A DNA stretch of 64,000 nt, taken from positions 1,831,149 through 1,895,148 of the forward strand of contig ML133454.1 in the NCBI GenBank assembly GCA_003864495.1, written 5' to 3'. Positions within the stretch are counted from its first letter, which is position 1. Every line of letters starts with the position of its first letter. Of the stretch, positions 49,601-61,390 are shown piece by piece. The translations under genes and the position numbers were made by a program. This DNA comes from Nemopilema nomurai (lineage: Eukaryota; Cnidaria; Scyphozoa; Rhizostomeae; Rhizostomatidae). The notes below the pieces were generated by a model. The model saw nothing but the letters and a program-made list of their open reading frames with translations, had not been told where the DNA came from and did not search any database.

Positions 49601-52600
49601 CTGTCGCTCTGGGGGCCTGTCACCGGTTCTCTTTCTAAACAAAAAGCACAACGCCTAAGGGGCATATGGTTTGTAATTAAGTCGTAGCTTTAAGCTTTGG
49701 TTGCTAAATCCAATCTCCACAGCTGGTGCAACTTGCGCATCACACCCTATGGTCCTACTTTGGCTCCAAACAAACAACAAACATAACATGGGACTGTAGC
49801 TCTACACTGTTGCATGTCATTGAATTCAGGAAGGGTTTTCCAACTGAGCAGCGACAGGTATCGGTTGGGGCATGATGAGAAGTTCTACTGTCCAGGAAAA
49901 TGAGCCCCTGCTTTGTATATGGCCACATTGTTCCAGACTTCAATTTACAAAGAGTCGACTAGGAGTTCCAAGATCACTGCCTAGGAAGAATCGCTTATCA
50001 ATTTGTTCGATTCCAATTAACAAGAACAAACAGAAACGACGTGACTAGAGTAATGCTGTTTAAAACTGCTGACCTTGGTAATGTCTCCAATCAAAAATTC
50101 TACCGGCTCTAGCCCATCAACATCGCTCACTTCAAAGTTGGTTCCAAAGTCACAGAATAGGTTTGAAAAGACGCCAAAAACATCAGCAGCAACAAACTGG
50201 TCAGAGATAAAAATTTTCATTAAAATTAATCTCTGCACGAACCAGAGTCCAGAGAAGGCGGACTGCAGGTTTGTCGTCCACGTTAACAACATTTTACGGG
50301 CTGAAAAACATGAAGCCTTAATATATTATTGACTATATAGTGTTATTCAAATTTCCACATAAGTTTCAAACCTTCACAAATTCTATTCAAATAAGAGTCC
50401 TTAAAAATAAATCTTGTCAAATGGCCTTGTTTTCCTCCATAATGACGTCACAGCAGACGAAACCTTCAGCAGGATCATAAACTTAAAGCCGTCACTGAAC
50501 TCTGACACGTAAAACCAACTTTGCTAATTCGGCTTTGATCACAACAGGCCATGACTCACTTTCTGTTAAGTATGCCCGTTCAACGGGTGCATTTTGGGAG
50601 GTGAAAGCATTAGATTGTCTTGTGATTTCCAGTAACGAAATGAAAGCTGCACTTAGTGTCAATTGAAATGTCATGTCAACAACAGAAATGAACACAGCCT
50701 ACTTTTAGGAAGGAAAAATGGGCCTTGTTTTGTTAACGAAAATCTATGTGACGTCAGTAAAGACAATCGAGCTTTTGATGAAGCAAGATCACGTTTCTAG
50801 GAACATAGAGCACACGCACTGTCACAGGACAAGGTGTCTCATTTGGTTTGGATCAATATTGCAAATTCTACGTCAATGCATAATCTTGTAAAAAGAACAG
50901 ACTGATGTTTACGAATGCCTACAGGCCACATCAACCAGATTCAAAACCAGACCTTGAACCTTGCCCAAGATTTCAAAAACATACCAAATGCATAACATAA
51001 ATGCATAACATAAAAAAGAACATGGTAATAACAGCACTTGTTCAAGACTGACAAAACCCGCCTGCCTTTGAAGGCGCTCTTATATTGACAAAGAAATGAC
51101 ATTATCTTTAGCATTAGACAATTTTGGTTCAATTTATGAACTGCACTTTAATAATAAACATGACAGACACCTAAATTTCATGAGTTACTTCAAAACTACA
51201 AAACTACAATCTGTAGTTTAAAAAACGCAAAATGGAAAAACGGCGCCGATATTTGACCTTTAAATTACGAGAAAACTCTGTATTAGAAAAATGTACAAAT
51301 CGATTGGTGGAAAGGCCAAGACAAACCATTATTCCGTGCTCGCGGCAATACTTGTTGACTCTGAGGAGAACTTTCAGGGGGCACTCAGTGAGTACAACGC
51401 ACTGCAAGATAAGAGTATCACTAGCAAAACGAATAGAGGTCACAATTCGACTGTGATCACTAGAAAAATTTCTGGCCTATCTACTTCAAAATAGCATTTG
51501 AAAAACAGTTCCCTAAAATCTCCTAAAGGGTAAAGCGTCAAAAAAGAATTAAATTATCATTATCATTAAAGTCCCTAGTGTCACTGATCCGCATCCTTTG
51601 GCATATACTTCATATCAATCTATTTGAATCCTAATTTTGACATTGCATATTCTGACGAGGGCCAGGCAAAGAAGGTGAGGTGTCTTGGGAATGCACTCCT
51701 TTTTTCATAGCCGCTGTTATTCACAATGGGGTTCGATAATCTGATCTTACATTCAAATTGCTCCAAAACTTATCAGGCCACAGGAAATAGCACATTTTAT
51801 AGCTCTACCCATTAGATTACCACCACTTTGCGTTGTCAGGAAAAATCTGAGCATGAATAGTTGAGGTAAGGAAACTATGTTAGCTCTCCATAAGATAAGA
51901 CTAAAATCGAGCCACCCGGCCTAGAACACATCGGCCATAGTTGTGAAGCCAACGGCTATTTTAAGCAAAGCTAACCGAAATTAAATTTCTTGAGATTTAA
52001 TTTCCTTTGCTATTTCTGATTTACTAGGAAAGATGTTTTTGGTTTTTTCCAAAGCCTTTACATTGTTCGCGTAAGGACACCATATGAGATAAGTGTTTAC
52101 ATGAAGTATCCGGCAATAACAGCACCATTAGCGTTAATATGTGGGGTGGTTATTGATTGATATTGCTATGGAAACAAGGTTTAAGAAGCTGGAAAGAGAG
52201 AAAAGAAAAAAGAGAGAAGAGGGAATAGCTGCTTCAAACTGAGTCATTAGATTCAGCTAAAACGCGTGCATGGTTCATAGCATGCGTTGTATGGCAAATT
52301 GAATGATGATTGTAAAATCTGCAAGAAATCTGGAACAAATCTGACATTAGAACTCATTGTACCGATACAACGTCGACGTGAAACTCTAAGCAGACTTCAT
52401 TGAAACGGTTTATCTTGATCAAGATTGATCGAGGGGAATTTTCATGTGAATGTGGAGACATGGGACACAGGCAATGGCGACCACCGCGCTCGGGTGACCA
52501 AAACAGGGCCAGCCACAAGCTCCACTTTGCTGCTATGTGCCAGATATCTTGCCCGGTATTTGCCTTCGCGCTGTCAATCTCTCAATGGGCTACGTACAAA

Positions 52601-55600
52601 GCACCTATCAAAGCGCAAAACAAATAACTAGTTGTAGCTGTCAGTATCAATTCAGTTCAAATTCTTGCCTGTGGATTGGCAGTTTAAGTATTAATTTCTG
52701 CTTAATGGTTATAAATACAGCATTAGTAAGCCGCGGAATGATTTAGTTTTCAAGCAAATGAAAGCATGAAATTCCGAAATTCCGAGATATATAGTACAAC
52801 CAAAGGCAAACGTTGTCTTTTCTATTAAACACCCAATAAGCTGAAATTATTTATCTATTTCCGGATTTGCGAGAAATGCAAGCCACCTTTATGTTGGAGA
52901 AAGTTGCTTAACGGTTTAATAAAGGAAAACAATACATGGGGCTAAATTTAGAAGCATTACCGCAAAAATGCGAAAAGGATACCAGTAACAACAAGCAGCC
53001 ATCTGACTGTGAAAGGGTTTTCACCTGTCGCTACCCAAACATACCCCGATCTATACCCCCAAGATAATTTCAAAGCGGGTGTCGTATGGGAGTTCATAGT
53101 AACGCATGCATTTAAACATGGATATAGAAGATATGAAGACCCAACCAAAGCGTTTGTACAACACCAGGCTGGGAGTGGAAGCCTGCGTATAACTTTCGCT
53201 GTTGACACAATTTCACTGCTGGCACAGTTTCGCTATTGGCACAGTTCCACGTTTGGCACAAATGTGACAACGTTGTTTATAACCAAAATAACTTCTAATA
53301 GAACATTTGTGTGGTACCTGTACCAGGCCTATCTTTAAAGAAAGGCGTTTCATAAACTTCACAAGTGAACAACGAAGATTTCTTTTCTTAACAGGGCAAT
53401 GGAGCTGGTTCTGTCATTGAAAATTTTGCATTTTCAAAAATGGGAAAGTATTCTGGCAATGAGAAAACTCCAGGACCCTATTTGCAATATCTTAGAGCCG
53501 GAGACACATCCCAAAATCATCTCGCCACTTGGCCATATTGAAACTCAAAAATAGTTATTCATATGCTTAGATATTCATTATTTATGATAAAAAAGGATAT
53601 GCTTTTGTGACAACATTATTCAAATTCACTTGGACCTTGAATTGAATCCCACTAGCTAGAGGTGTAGGTTACTTTGTGCAAAGGGAAACGGGTGTTTTCA
53701 CGAAGTTTTGTGAACCCAAAGCTGAATAAACGCGTTCCTTGACTGCAGCATTACTACCAAGCTATAATACTTTCACAAGAGTGGCTGTACCTGGTTTGTG
53801 ACTAATGGAAAAAAGCCATACCATCACGAACAGATATAAAGGGGTTTCGACAAGGTTGCCTATGAAAACATGATCAGATCAGGGCTGAAACCTAGGCCTG
53901 GCCGGCTAAACTTGAGAAGTCGTAGCGCAATTATTTTTATCGCAACCGCACTTTAAACAAAGTGGCTTAAAGCAGGATAAAATATCATCATGTATGCACT
54001 TAGTGATTCTTGTCATCATATCTAATTATGAGGAGATTGTGTGGTTTTAATTTTCGTCAGGTTGACAGTTAAATAATGTCGGATATCCTTGGATGAATCT
54101 CTTGCAAGAAGCCACAAGTGCAGCTCAAACGTGTCTTTGAATACCTAATATCTATGTTGTAAAAGGAGAATACTGCAAAAGAACTCAAAGTGCAGACGTA
54201 ACTTGACCTACCTGGAAATCATCTAGGAATTTTAGGTCATCCTTGACTAAGTCGTGATGCAAGACATTCACTACGACATGGGGGTTTAGTTCAGCAAGTC
54301 GACTAGCACAACCATCAGCTCTGAAACAAAACAGCATAAGTACGTAAACATGGGAAGCACTGGAACAATATACACACATAACGACGCGTATAAGTCAGTT
54401 ACTCATCTAATTCTCTGAAAATTCGGCCAGTTTGCATCTACACGGCTAGAACACAAGTTTGTCAGGTTATGAAACGTAAATGGGCAATGAAAATTTCGTT
54501 TGAACAACATTTGTATTTCACACAGGTGCAGTAGAGCGCAATGCATCCAATCTAGGGTACTTGTGCCACTCTCCTTGACAAGGCAACATTGTTGGTCCCT
54601 ACACTTGACGCTAAAGTTAGCTTTTGGGGACACCCTAAAGATGACGTATGAGCAAGCTTATTATACTGTTTTACTTTCAATGGACTTTTATTCAGCATAC
54701 TGCTTAGTATCGATGGACACCCAGAGAGCCGTTAAACTAGACGAGTTGGAATCTAGGAAATTCCTTTGATGTGGATGTGATTAGCTAATAATCCATCAGA
54801 ATTGCCAGCTTCTATTAATCAAATGTTTTTGGTCCACGATAGACCAGAGCATAAGCTTTCTTATAGCCATCAAAGCCGTCCAAATTTGAAACGGCATCTT
54901 GTTTCAAAAGGCTGGTGGTTTCAAAAGCGAGGAGCTCACGTGCTGTTCTCGTCAAGGTAAGCTTCGAATCAAGACTCTGCATGCTTGATAGAGGCTATAA
55001 TTAGCACTTCAACAGACTAACATGCTCTTTCGTAGAATCGCTTCTTTGCTGCCAGAAAGAACGGTGCGAGGAAGATAGTCGACTTAAAAGGTCTTCTTGA
55101 TGAGGCTATTTTCCATTAAATAAAGCAAGCAGCCTGGGTTTAGCACCAAAAAGGAACCGCCTGTGACAACGGATCAAGTGCTAGACAGGTTTGAAAAAGG
55201 TGATATCATAGGTGTGTCCTGCTCATGAAAGACATAATCTCAAATGCGCACACAGCTTCTTCGCTGGCTTGCACAGAACGACCAGTCTGAATGATAATCC
55301 GGCTTGTGTACTCCACCAGGCACAACACTGTGAGCTGTTTCGGCGGCGTGATCCTACACCTGACATTTAAAACCCATACACATCTTTTGTCACTTAGCCC
55401 CCTTCCCCTCGTACTCTTGTTCTATGCTAACTTTATCCAAAGTATCGAAAGACCTATTTTCTACAGCTTCACCATCGAAGGCAGCTAGATTGAATCGTGT
55501 ATTACTTCGTGTGTTGACGCGGAAGATAAATCATATCAGTATCAGTTGAAGAATCAGTTGGTGGGTTAGCTTTTTAACATTACGGAAAGAATACACTATG

Positions 55601-58600
55601 AGTAGGAACTATTTGCTTATTATAACGCCGGATAGTGGTGACGAATAAGCCAGTTTCGTCTTTTTCAAGTTTTCTCGCGAAACGCAGTTAATTACTAAGG
55701 ACAGTAAAAGACCATTTGGTCCAGAAAAGAACTGGAATTCCAACGTTTTAATCACACCGCAACCACATCAATGGCATTTCATAGCTACTAGCCGCTGGCA
55801 AAAACAAGCTGCAAAAGGGAATGAAAATTCCAACCGTTAGAAGAATTAGGCTTGTTTTTAAATGACTTGATCATCCTGGCTAAAAATTAGACCTTTGTAT
55901 TGAGTTTTCCATTCAGAAGAAATTTCATTCATGAGAATCCAATCCTTTTGGGCTGATTGTTAACTTTAACAGGTCACTGAGCTTCTGGTTGCAACTTGAT
56001 GAAAATCTCCTTGATATTCTGTTCATAAATATACCATGTGACATTGCACGAGGAATAACTTCAATTCTTGTTAAGAAGCATCAATGAAAATTAACAACTA
56101 ATGTCTCGAGAACGCAGCATGGTCAAGTAGAACAACAGGAAAAGCATACACATGCCTCAAATTATGAGGCTTGATGAAGACCTTACAGTTATACAAATAA
56201 TTTTTCTAATCCAGCCAAAACTATGCAGGAATTTCCATCCTAAATCTAAGCTTAGCTTTACGACGTTTGTAGAAGTGCATATTAGATTCGACCTTTCATA
56301 CTTTCATCAGTAATTCCATTCTTCTGAATTTTAAAAAAACATTTGATGACCTAAATTAGCAAATCAAACAGCCAAGGCTTCCAACCTAATCGCCATTGTA
56401 ATGTGTCTAGCCATTGAATTAAATAAGCGGAAAGATCAGCTTGTTAATTGATTGTCCAGCTTTGAGAAATATCAAAACAACAGAGGGAAATGGATTACTA
56501 CACTACAATCTTCCTTCCAAGAAAATATGTTTTGTTATCTGAAACTTTGCCACATTACAAAATAGCATGGCAACACCTAGTGTTACTTTACTGCATGTCA
56601 AAGCTTTTGATTGGCTAACATCATGTGTTTGACAACATCACCGGACATCATAGAACCATTTAGATTTGATTAGGTGAAACAGCATGTTGTGCCAAGTCAC
56701 AGTGTCACAAACAACAGCTCCAAAAGTAATCTCATACAAGTCAATTATCATATCATTGTTCTCATATCACATTATAATTGAGCAGACAAGGAGTTATTTT
56801 CTAACCCTTGGGGTGCTAACACAGTGCTTGCCTGTCAATGAATGCTTTTCCATTAGCCTGTTCTAAGGCTTATAAACATTTTCTTTTTTAGTTAAAAGTA
56901 TGTCATTCATACTTAAAGAGGATGAAATGAAAAACTTAAGCATGTCCTGAAAATACTGGCTTTCTTAGGCAGTTTCTAGCTCTGTACCATTAGACAATCA
57001 TCATCACTTTTCATCTAAGCCAAAAAAACCTGCTAAATTGTGGCTTTTCAAAATTAATAACGAACAACAACTGCATACTTGACATTCTAAGCATTGGCTG
57101 ATTTTCATTAGAAGATTAACATTGAAAGGTTGCCATCAATGGCTGATACATTGAAAAATAATGGGAGGAACAAGCTTATTTGCAGCAAGCAGCTTAATAG
57201 TTTTTCCTATTAACTATGAAAAAGACTGTTGCTTGTTGAATCTTTTGAAATAGCTGCCTCTTTAGCCCTTTCAATGCCTTAGCAACATTACATTTCTATG
57301 CTACAGTAAATTGATACTAAAATGAAGGAATGAATGAATTAGTAAATGAATGAATGAATAAATGAATGAGTTTGCAAATAAATAAAAAGACAAATGAGAA
57401 ATGAATGAATTAATGAATTAGTAAAAAAGTAGAGAAATGAATGAAATAGTAGCTGAATGATCAACTTAAAAATGAATAAGCAAACAAATAACTGAATAAC
57501 TGAATTACAGTAAATTAATATTAAAATGAAGGAATGAATGAATTGGTAAATGAACCAATGAATATATGAATGAGTTTGCAATAAATGTAATCCAAATCTT
57601 AAGTATTCCAACAAAAAGCAGATTTTTTGCAACAGTAAAAGGAGTACCTTGTTTTTCCATTCTTGACATCTTCTTGTCTTAAAAAGAACTGGAGACCAAG
57701 GTCTTCTTCAAAGATAGGCTTTTCATCTTGAATTGCAACTGACTAGAACAAAATGGATGAATCAAAAGATAATTTGACCAAAAGCCTTTTTAGCCAACCA
57801 CATAACAATCTACAAACATATCCAGTTTGCCAGGATTACTAACATGGTCACTTAATTAGAAATAACTAAAATATCAAGTTTAATCTGTGATTTTATTTTA
57901 AAATAACATGAATATGCAGTTGTTTCATTTGTAGAGGCTACTTTTTGAGTACTTAGTTCAATACCAAGAACTGTCATCTGCAAACACAGATATGCTATTT
58001 TAAGGTTTAGTTCAGGTAGCTTTTATAGCATTTTTTGGGCTTTTTATGCATGTCAAATGAACTCCAGCCAACTGGTATCCTGATGAAAACACAATCTAAT
58101 ATCATGTTCAAAAGCAAAAAGGAAGAATGAAAGAGCAGCTTCCTGCAATAGTCATAAATAAGCAAAGATTTGAGAAATTAGCTATAGCATACCTTTACAC
58201 CAGACAAAACCACATTCTTTGCTACAATTTGATGACATTAAATTATTGTTACATAATGATAGCAGTCAGCTTCAAAACTGATCAATTTCTGTACCACATA
58301 ATTATGAGACTGCATAAAATGTTAGAGACATACTTGAAACAAATCATTGTATACTTTAAAAATTATTCCATAAAAAATCCAACATGGGACCATACAAGAT
58401 TTCTACCAGGTTTTTCATGGTGACTAAAAGGTATATTTGTTGACTTGCACTTGTGAAAGCTTCTCTGGTAAACTTGTTTGGTTTCATAATGGAGGGATAT
58501 ACAAGTAATCAGAAAGTCTTAAATACACATAGAAAAAATCTCTGAAGTCGTAGAAAATATCTAAATACACATAAAAGTCTTATTTTGAATGCTATCAAAA

Positions 58601-59609
58601 TTTGAATCATGAGCTATGGTAAATGATGATTTTCTTTGCAAAAAAAGAGAAAGCTTCTTAAAAGGTGGACATAATATAACTCCCTGTGCCATGTACTAAA
58701 ATGGGACCCTGCTAATATTAAGACCCTGCTAGGGCTGTGAATGGAATGCTCTCCATGTCTGCAGTTGCAAGCTTGACTAAGCGTGAAACTCAACAAGTGG
58801 TGTTAGGAAACAAAATAAAGAAATGCAAAATTGATTAAAGAAAATGCACATTAATTACCAATCTCTATTCCTACTCCACCCATTCCTGCAATGAAAACAG
58901 TTGACTTTGAAAGCCTCTTCATTGCATCATCACCAAGGACATATCGCTGCCGACTGCAATAAATCAAAATGTTTGGTGTTATTCAAGCTGAGAAGAGCCA
59001 TACTGCTTCACATATTGGTACATCATACTTGTTAGCGGTTGGGGCAATTAGATGTACTAAGAGCAACTCAAATTATGGAATTAAACACTCAAACAACTCA
59101 TAAAAATACCAGATAAGTACATCCTTGCAAACTGGCGTGATTGTGCCACTTGCAATTGTATGCAAAGTTAGACATCTGTGTGCACAATGATACTTAATTG
59201 ATCCCTTCGCAGATTTTGCTTGCAATCTTTAAAGATTGCCATAGCTTTGCAACTCTACACAGCATGTAATAAGTTTTTTCTCTAATAAAAAGGCATCTAA
59301 GGAATGCTAACAGTAACAAATTTGCTTTCAAATTACAAATGCTAACAGTAACAGTTACATTATTTGGATGTAATTAGTGGAAGACTTAGATAAATTAACA
59401 GAAATAGTCTGATGACCTGCCAAAACAATGACGCAATGAATTATTATTGGCCTAAACTTTCATACCTACAGTGAGTTTTTAACGCTTGCTGGCCGCACCT
59501 CTTGATTAAATTGATAAATACGCAAAAATAAAATGCTTAAACAGTTTCACCTGTACAACGAATCGTCGATTTCCTCTTCCATTGCACCTGGTATGTCCAT
59601 TGACCCCAT
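31684..59609 (-). CDS. UBA6: Ubiquitin-like modifier-activating enzyme 6 (UBA6), complete, 27 exons
   Basis: E1 enzyme that adenylates ubiquitin (and, in vertebrates, FAT10), forms a thioester on its Cys and passes it to E2. Exons: 59609-59551, 58953-58859, 58221-58193, 57742-57648, 54320-54212, 51401-51327, 50196-50074, 49274-48405, 47961-47913, 45329-45300, 44583-44481, 40983-40917, 40287-40249, 39991-39902, 39717-39637, 39288-39157, 38687-38636, 38418-38355, 37790-37733, 37181-37110, 36649-36538, 36302-36223, 35634-35521, 33272-33145, 32782-32695, 32402-32308, 31807-31684. They give 1010 aa (human 1052), phase continuous. The first half-site is [12 protein letters not shown] and the active adenylation loop is VGCGAIGCE (434-442). 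The catalytic Cys is residue 592 in [26 protein letters not shown] and a C-terminal ubiquitin-fold domain (ends [14 protein letters not shown]) follow. [17 protein letters not shown] and the KRIAGNIIP region favour UBA6 over UBA1. Confidence 0.96.
35741..35786. repeat. 20-bp tandem repeat in UBA6 intron
   Basis: Slightly more than two exact copies of TGACAGTGGACATATGACAG lie in tandem within intron 22 of UBA6. No other function is evident. Confidence 0.85.
40984..44480 (-). other. UBA6 intron 11 (3.5 kb)
   Basis: No nested gene recognised. It holds a G-run near 41110-41118 and several short open frames, the longest (about 97 codons, minus, 43906-43613) without a familiar domain or supporting splice context. 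Confidence 0.5.
45330..47912 (-). other. UBA6 intron 9 with two unexplained ORFs
   Basis: The intron carries minus-strand open frames of about 125 codons (47337-46960) and 86 codons (46872-46612). Their composition is less AT-biased than the surrounding intron, which could mark remnants of an inserted mobile element. I recognise no transposase, reverse transcriptase or other motif in either. Confidence 0.3.
51402..54211 (-). other. UBA6 intron 5 (2.8 kb)
   Basis: No nested gene seen. Near 53215-53265 a short word, TGGCACAGTTTC or TGGCACAA, recurs three times at about 17-bp spacing. A plus-strand frame at 53009-53338 (109 codons) has no recognisable motif. Confidence 0.45.
54321..57647 (-). 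other. UBA6 intron 4 (3.3 kb)
   Basis: Apart from the tetranucleotide-rich tandem repeat at 57303-57595, I see no gene, RNA or element in this intron. Confidence 0.5.
57303..57595. repeat. AATG-rich tandem duplication
   Basis: A unit of about 200 bp starting ACAGTAAATTGATACTAAAATG (near 57304) is partly repeated near 57507. Both copies run into long stretches of AATG/AATA tetranucleotides and include the phrase GAATGAGTTTGCAAATAAA. The array ends about 50 bp from UBA6 exon 4. Confidence 0.8.
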
Positions 59610-59723
59610 TCCGAAGTTCTGGAGACGAATCAAAACTGAAAACTGCCTGGGACTTCCCTCTATGTCATGCTAAATACTCCATGTACATTGACACCAAGAG
59701 TGTTTCTTGGAAATCAAGCAATA
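59610..59723. promoter_or_regulatory. Putative UBA6 promoter / divergent start region
   Basis: Only 114 bp separate the UBA6 start codon (minus strand) from the first ATG of a plus-strand open frame. If that frame is a real gene, this is a very short bidirectional promoter; otherwise it is the UBA6 5' UTR and proximal promoter. No TATA box was evident. Confidence 0.4.
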
Positions 59724-60193
59724 ATGGCGGGTGGCAGTGACAAGAATGGGCAAAGAGCTATTAAAAGAGCTCAAGAAACGTTTGAGAAAAGAATTTACAT
59801 CAAACCATGTTTTTTGTCCTTACAAAGTAGAAGCGGTCTTTCAAACTCACCTAAAGCAGGTGCCCTCCTTGATGTTGATATTTTGGGTCGTGGAGGACAG
59901 AAAGGACCAGTCTTCCATGATTGCAGTTCCGAGAAATTCTGGCATTCTTCTCAAGTATTTTTGATGTTGTAATCATGAGCCCAGGCTCTTGGAGATATTT
60001 GTCTGGTAGTTGTTGTGCTACAGGGCTAGGGGGCATATCGATTCAGTTATTATTGGCATCAGTTCAACTTCAAGAAAGAAAGCCGGAAAAAGTTGCTAAA
60101 ATTCATAAGATACCACTTGAAAGACAACTGAGAGACTTCCTCCAGTATATTGCAAATGCGCCGATCTCTGAGATAATTTTCAACCTTGCTTGA
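59724..60193 (+). pseudogene. Divergent ORF pair, possible frameshifted gene
   Basis: An open frame from the ATG at 59746 runs about 72 codons to a stop at 59964. An overlapping frame, shifted by one base, is open from before 59921 to a TGA at 60193. The junction region reads naturally across the shift (ILLKYF in the first frame, then DVVIMSPGSW in the second), and both parts have protein-like composition. This fits one intronless gene of about 150 codons broken by a single-base change, or by a sequencing error. A third frame from 59724 is also open for about 83 codons, which weakens the case. I do not recognise the family. Its position 115 bp from the UBA6 start suggests a shared promoter. 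Confidence 0.35.
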
Positions 60194-60969
60194 CGTTTAT
60201 TACGCACAAATGGCTTATCAAAAATTTAATCTAGGCAGAATCGTCTTTGCTATTTATTAATCGAATCAGATATTACACGGCTCTTTTGCCATTTACTTTA
60301 TCAATTCAACTTCCATAATTTTATCTAGAACCTGCCATAAAGGGTAAATTTTGAACACTGTTTATTGCTTCTTGTGATTCAAGAATGAAACATCATATGA
60401 CCACCAGCTAGTATCAAAGAGTGTTGCCTATTGTGGGTTCGAAGTCACTATACACTGCCGGCTAATCCCTCCTTTTAATTATTCCTGAACAATGAATGGT
60501 GAGTTTTGCTCAGGGGCGGTATGATGACGGTAAAAATGCTAAGAAACCATAGGAAAATAACCTGAATATCGTCTGATAAACGAGCCTCACGAGCATCGAG
60601 ATTACAATCAATCTCAAAAGAATAAGAGTTGATTGAGCACAAAAATTTAGACTGACTACTCGAAATGGTACCATTCAATGGGGTCACACAATGTTGTGGG
60701 TACTCAAATCACGTATTGTGCACCTAATTTCGTCAGGCGGTTTGCTGCAAAATACCTAGATTGCAATCATTTGTCCTCAAGTATTCCATTTATGCAGACA
60801 TTGCTGCGATTTTACAAAGTAACCAATTAATCAGGTCACACGCGGAATGATAAATTTTATTATCAAAACCCACGAGGTCAGGGGGTAGATACCCTGCAAT
60901 CTTAGTGTTGGATTCTCTTGCTTAATCGAAATCTGTTTGAAAAATGTTTTTATTCACTCTACCGGAGTT
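60194..60969. other. Intergenic, no gene recognised
   Basis: No coding segment, RNA or repeat could be supported here. The largest open frame (about 70 codons, minus) has no recognisable motif. Confidence 0.45.
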
Positions 60970-61390
60970 AAGCACAGGGGGGGGGGGGCACTCACTACAT
61001 AGACATACGGGGGTTGTCAAGCCCAAGAAACTTACAGACCACCTAAAAATATCAGCTTATTTTCAAAATGTCCAAAAATATAAGCAAAAAGTAACATAAA
61101 AACTTCCAAAGAGTACGACCATACGACTTACAATGGGTAAAAACTTTTGCCGATGAATAATAAATTCGATTGAGATACGGAAATCTCACAAAAATATCAA
61201 TGCTTCTAAATTTGATACCTTTGATACTAGTCAGAATTGTATGTATTGTTTTAGCAGGACCCAAAAATATCATTCCTGATAGACATTTAACTCAAAAATA
61301 TCGCTTTGGGTAAGGATTTGATTAAACTATCGGACTATCAACTCTCCTTCCCCCTATGTCTGTGTGCCACGTGCCCCTCCCCCTGCTGGG
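60970..61390. mobile_element. MITE-like element, about 420 bp
   Basis: The left end (AGCACA, a G-run, then CACTCACTACATAGACATACGGGGG) and the complement of the right end (GGGGAGGGGCACGTGGCACACAGACATAGGGGG) form an imperfect inverted repeat of about 40-45 bp. The AT-rich interior contains several copies of AAAAATAT-type words and no ORF of note. It is interpreted as a non-autonomous DNA element. Confidence 0.55.
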
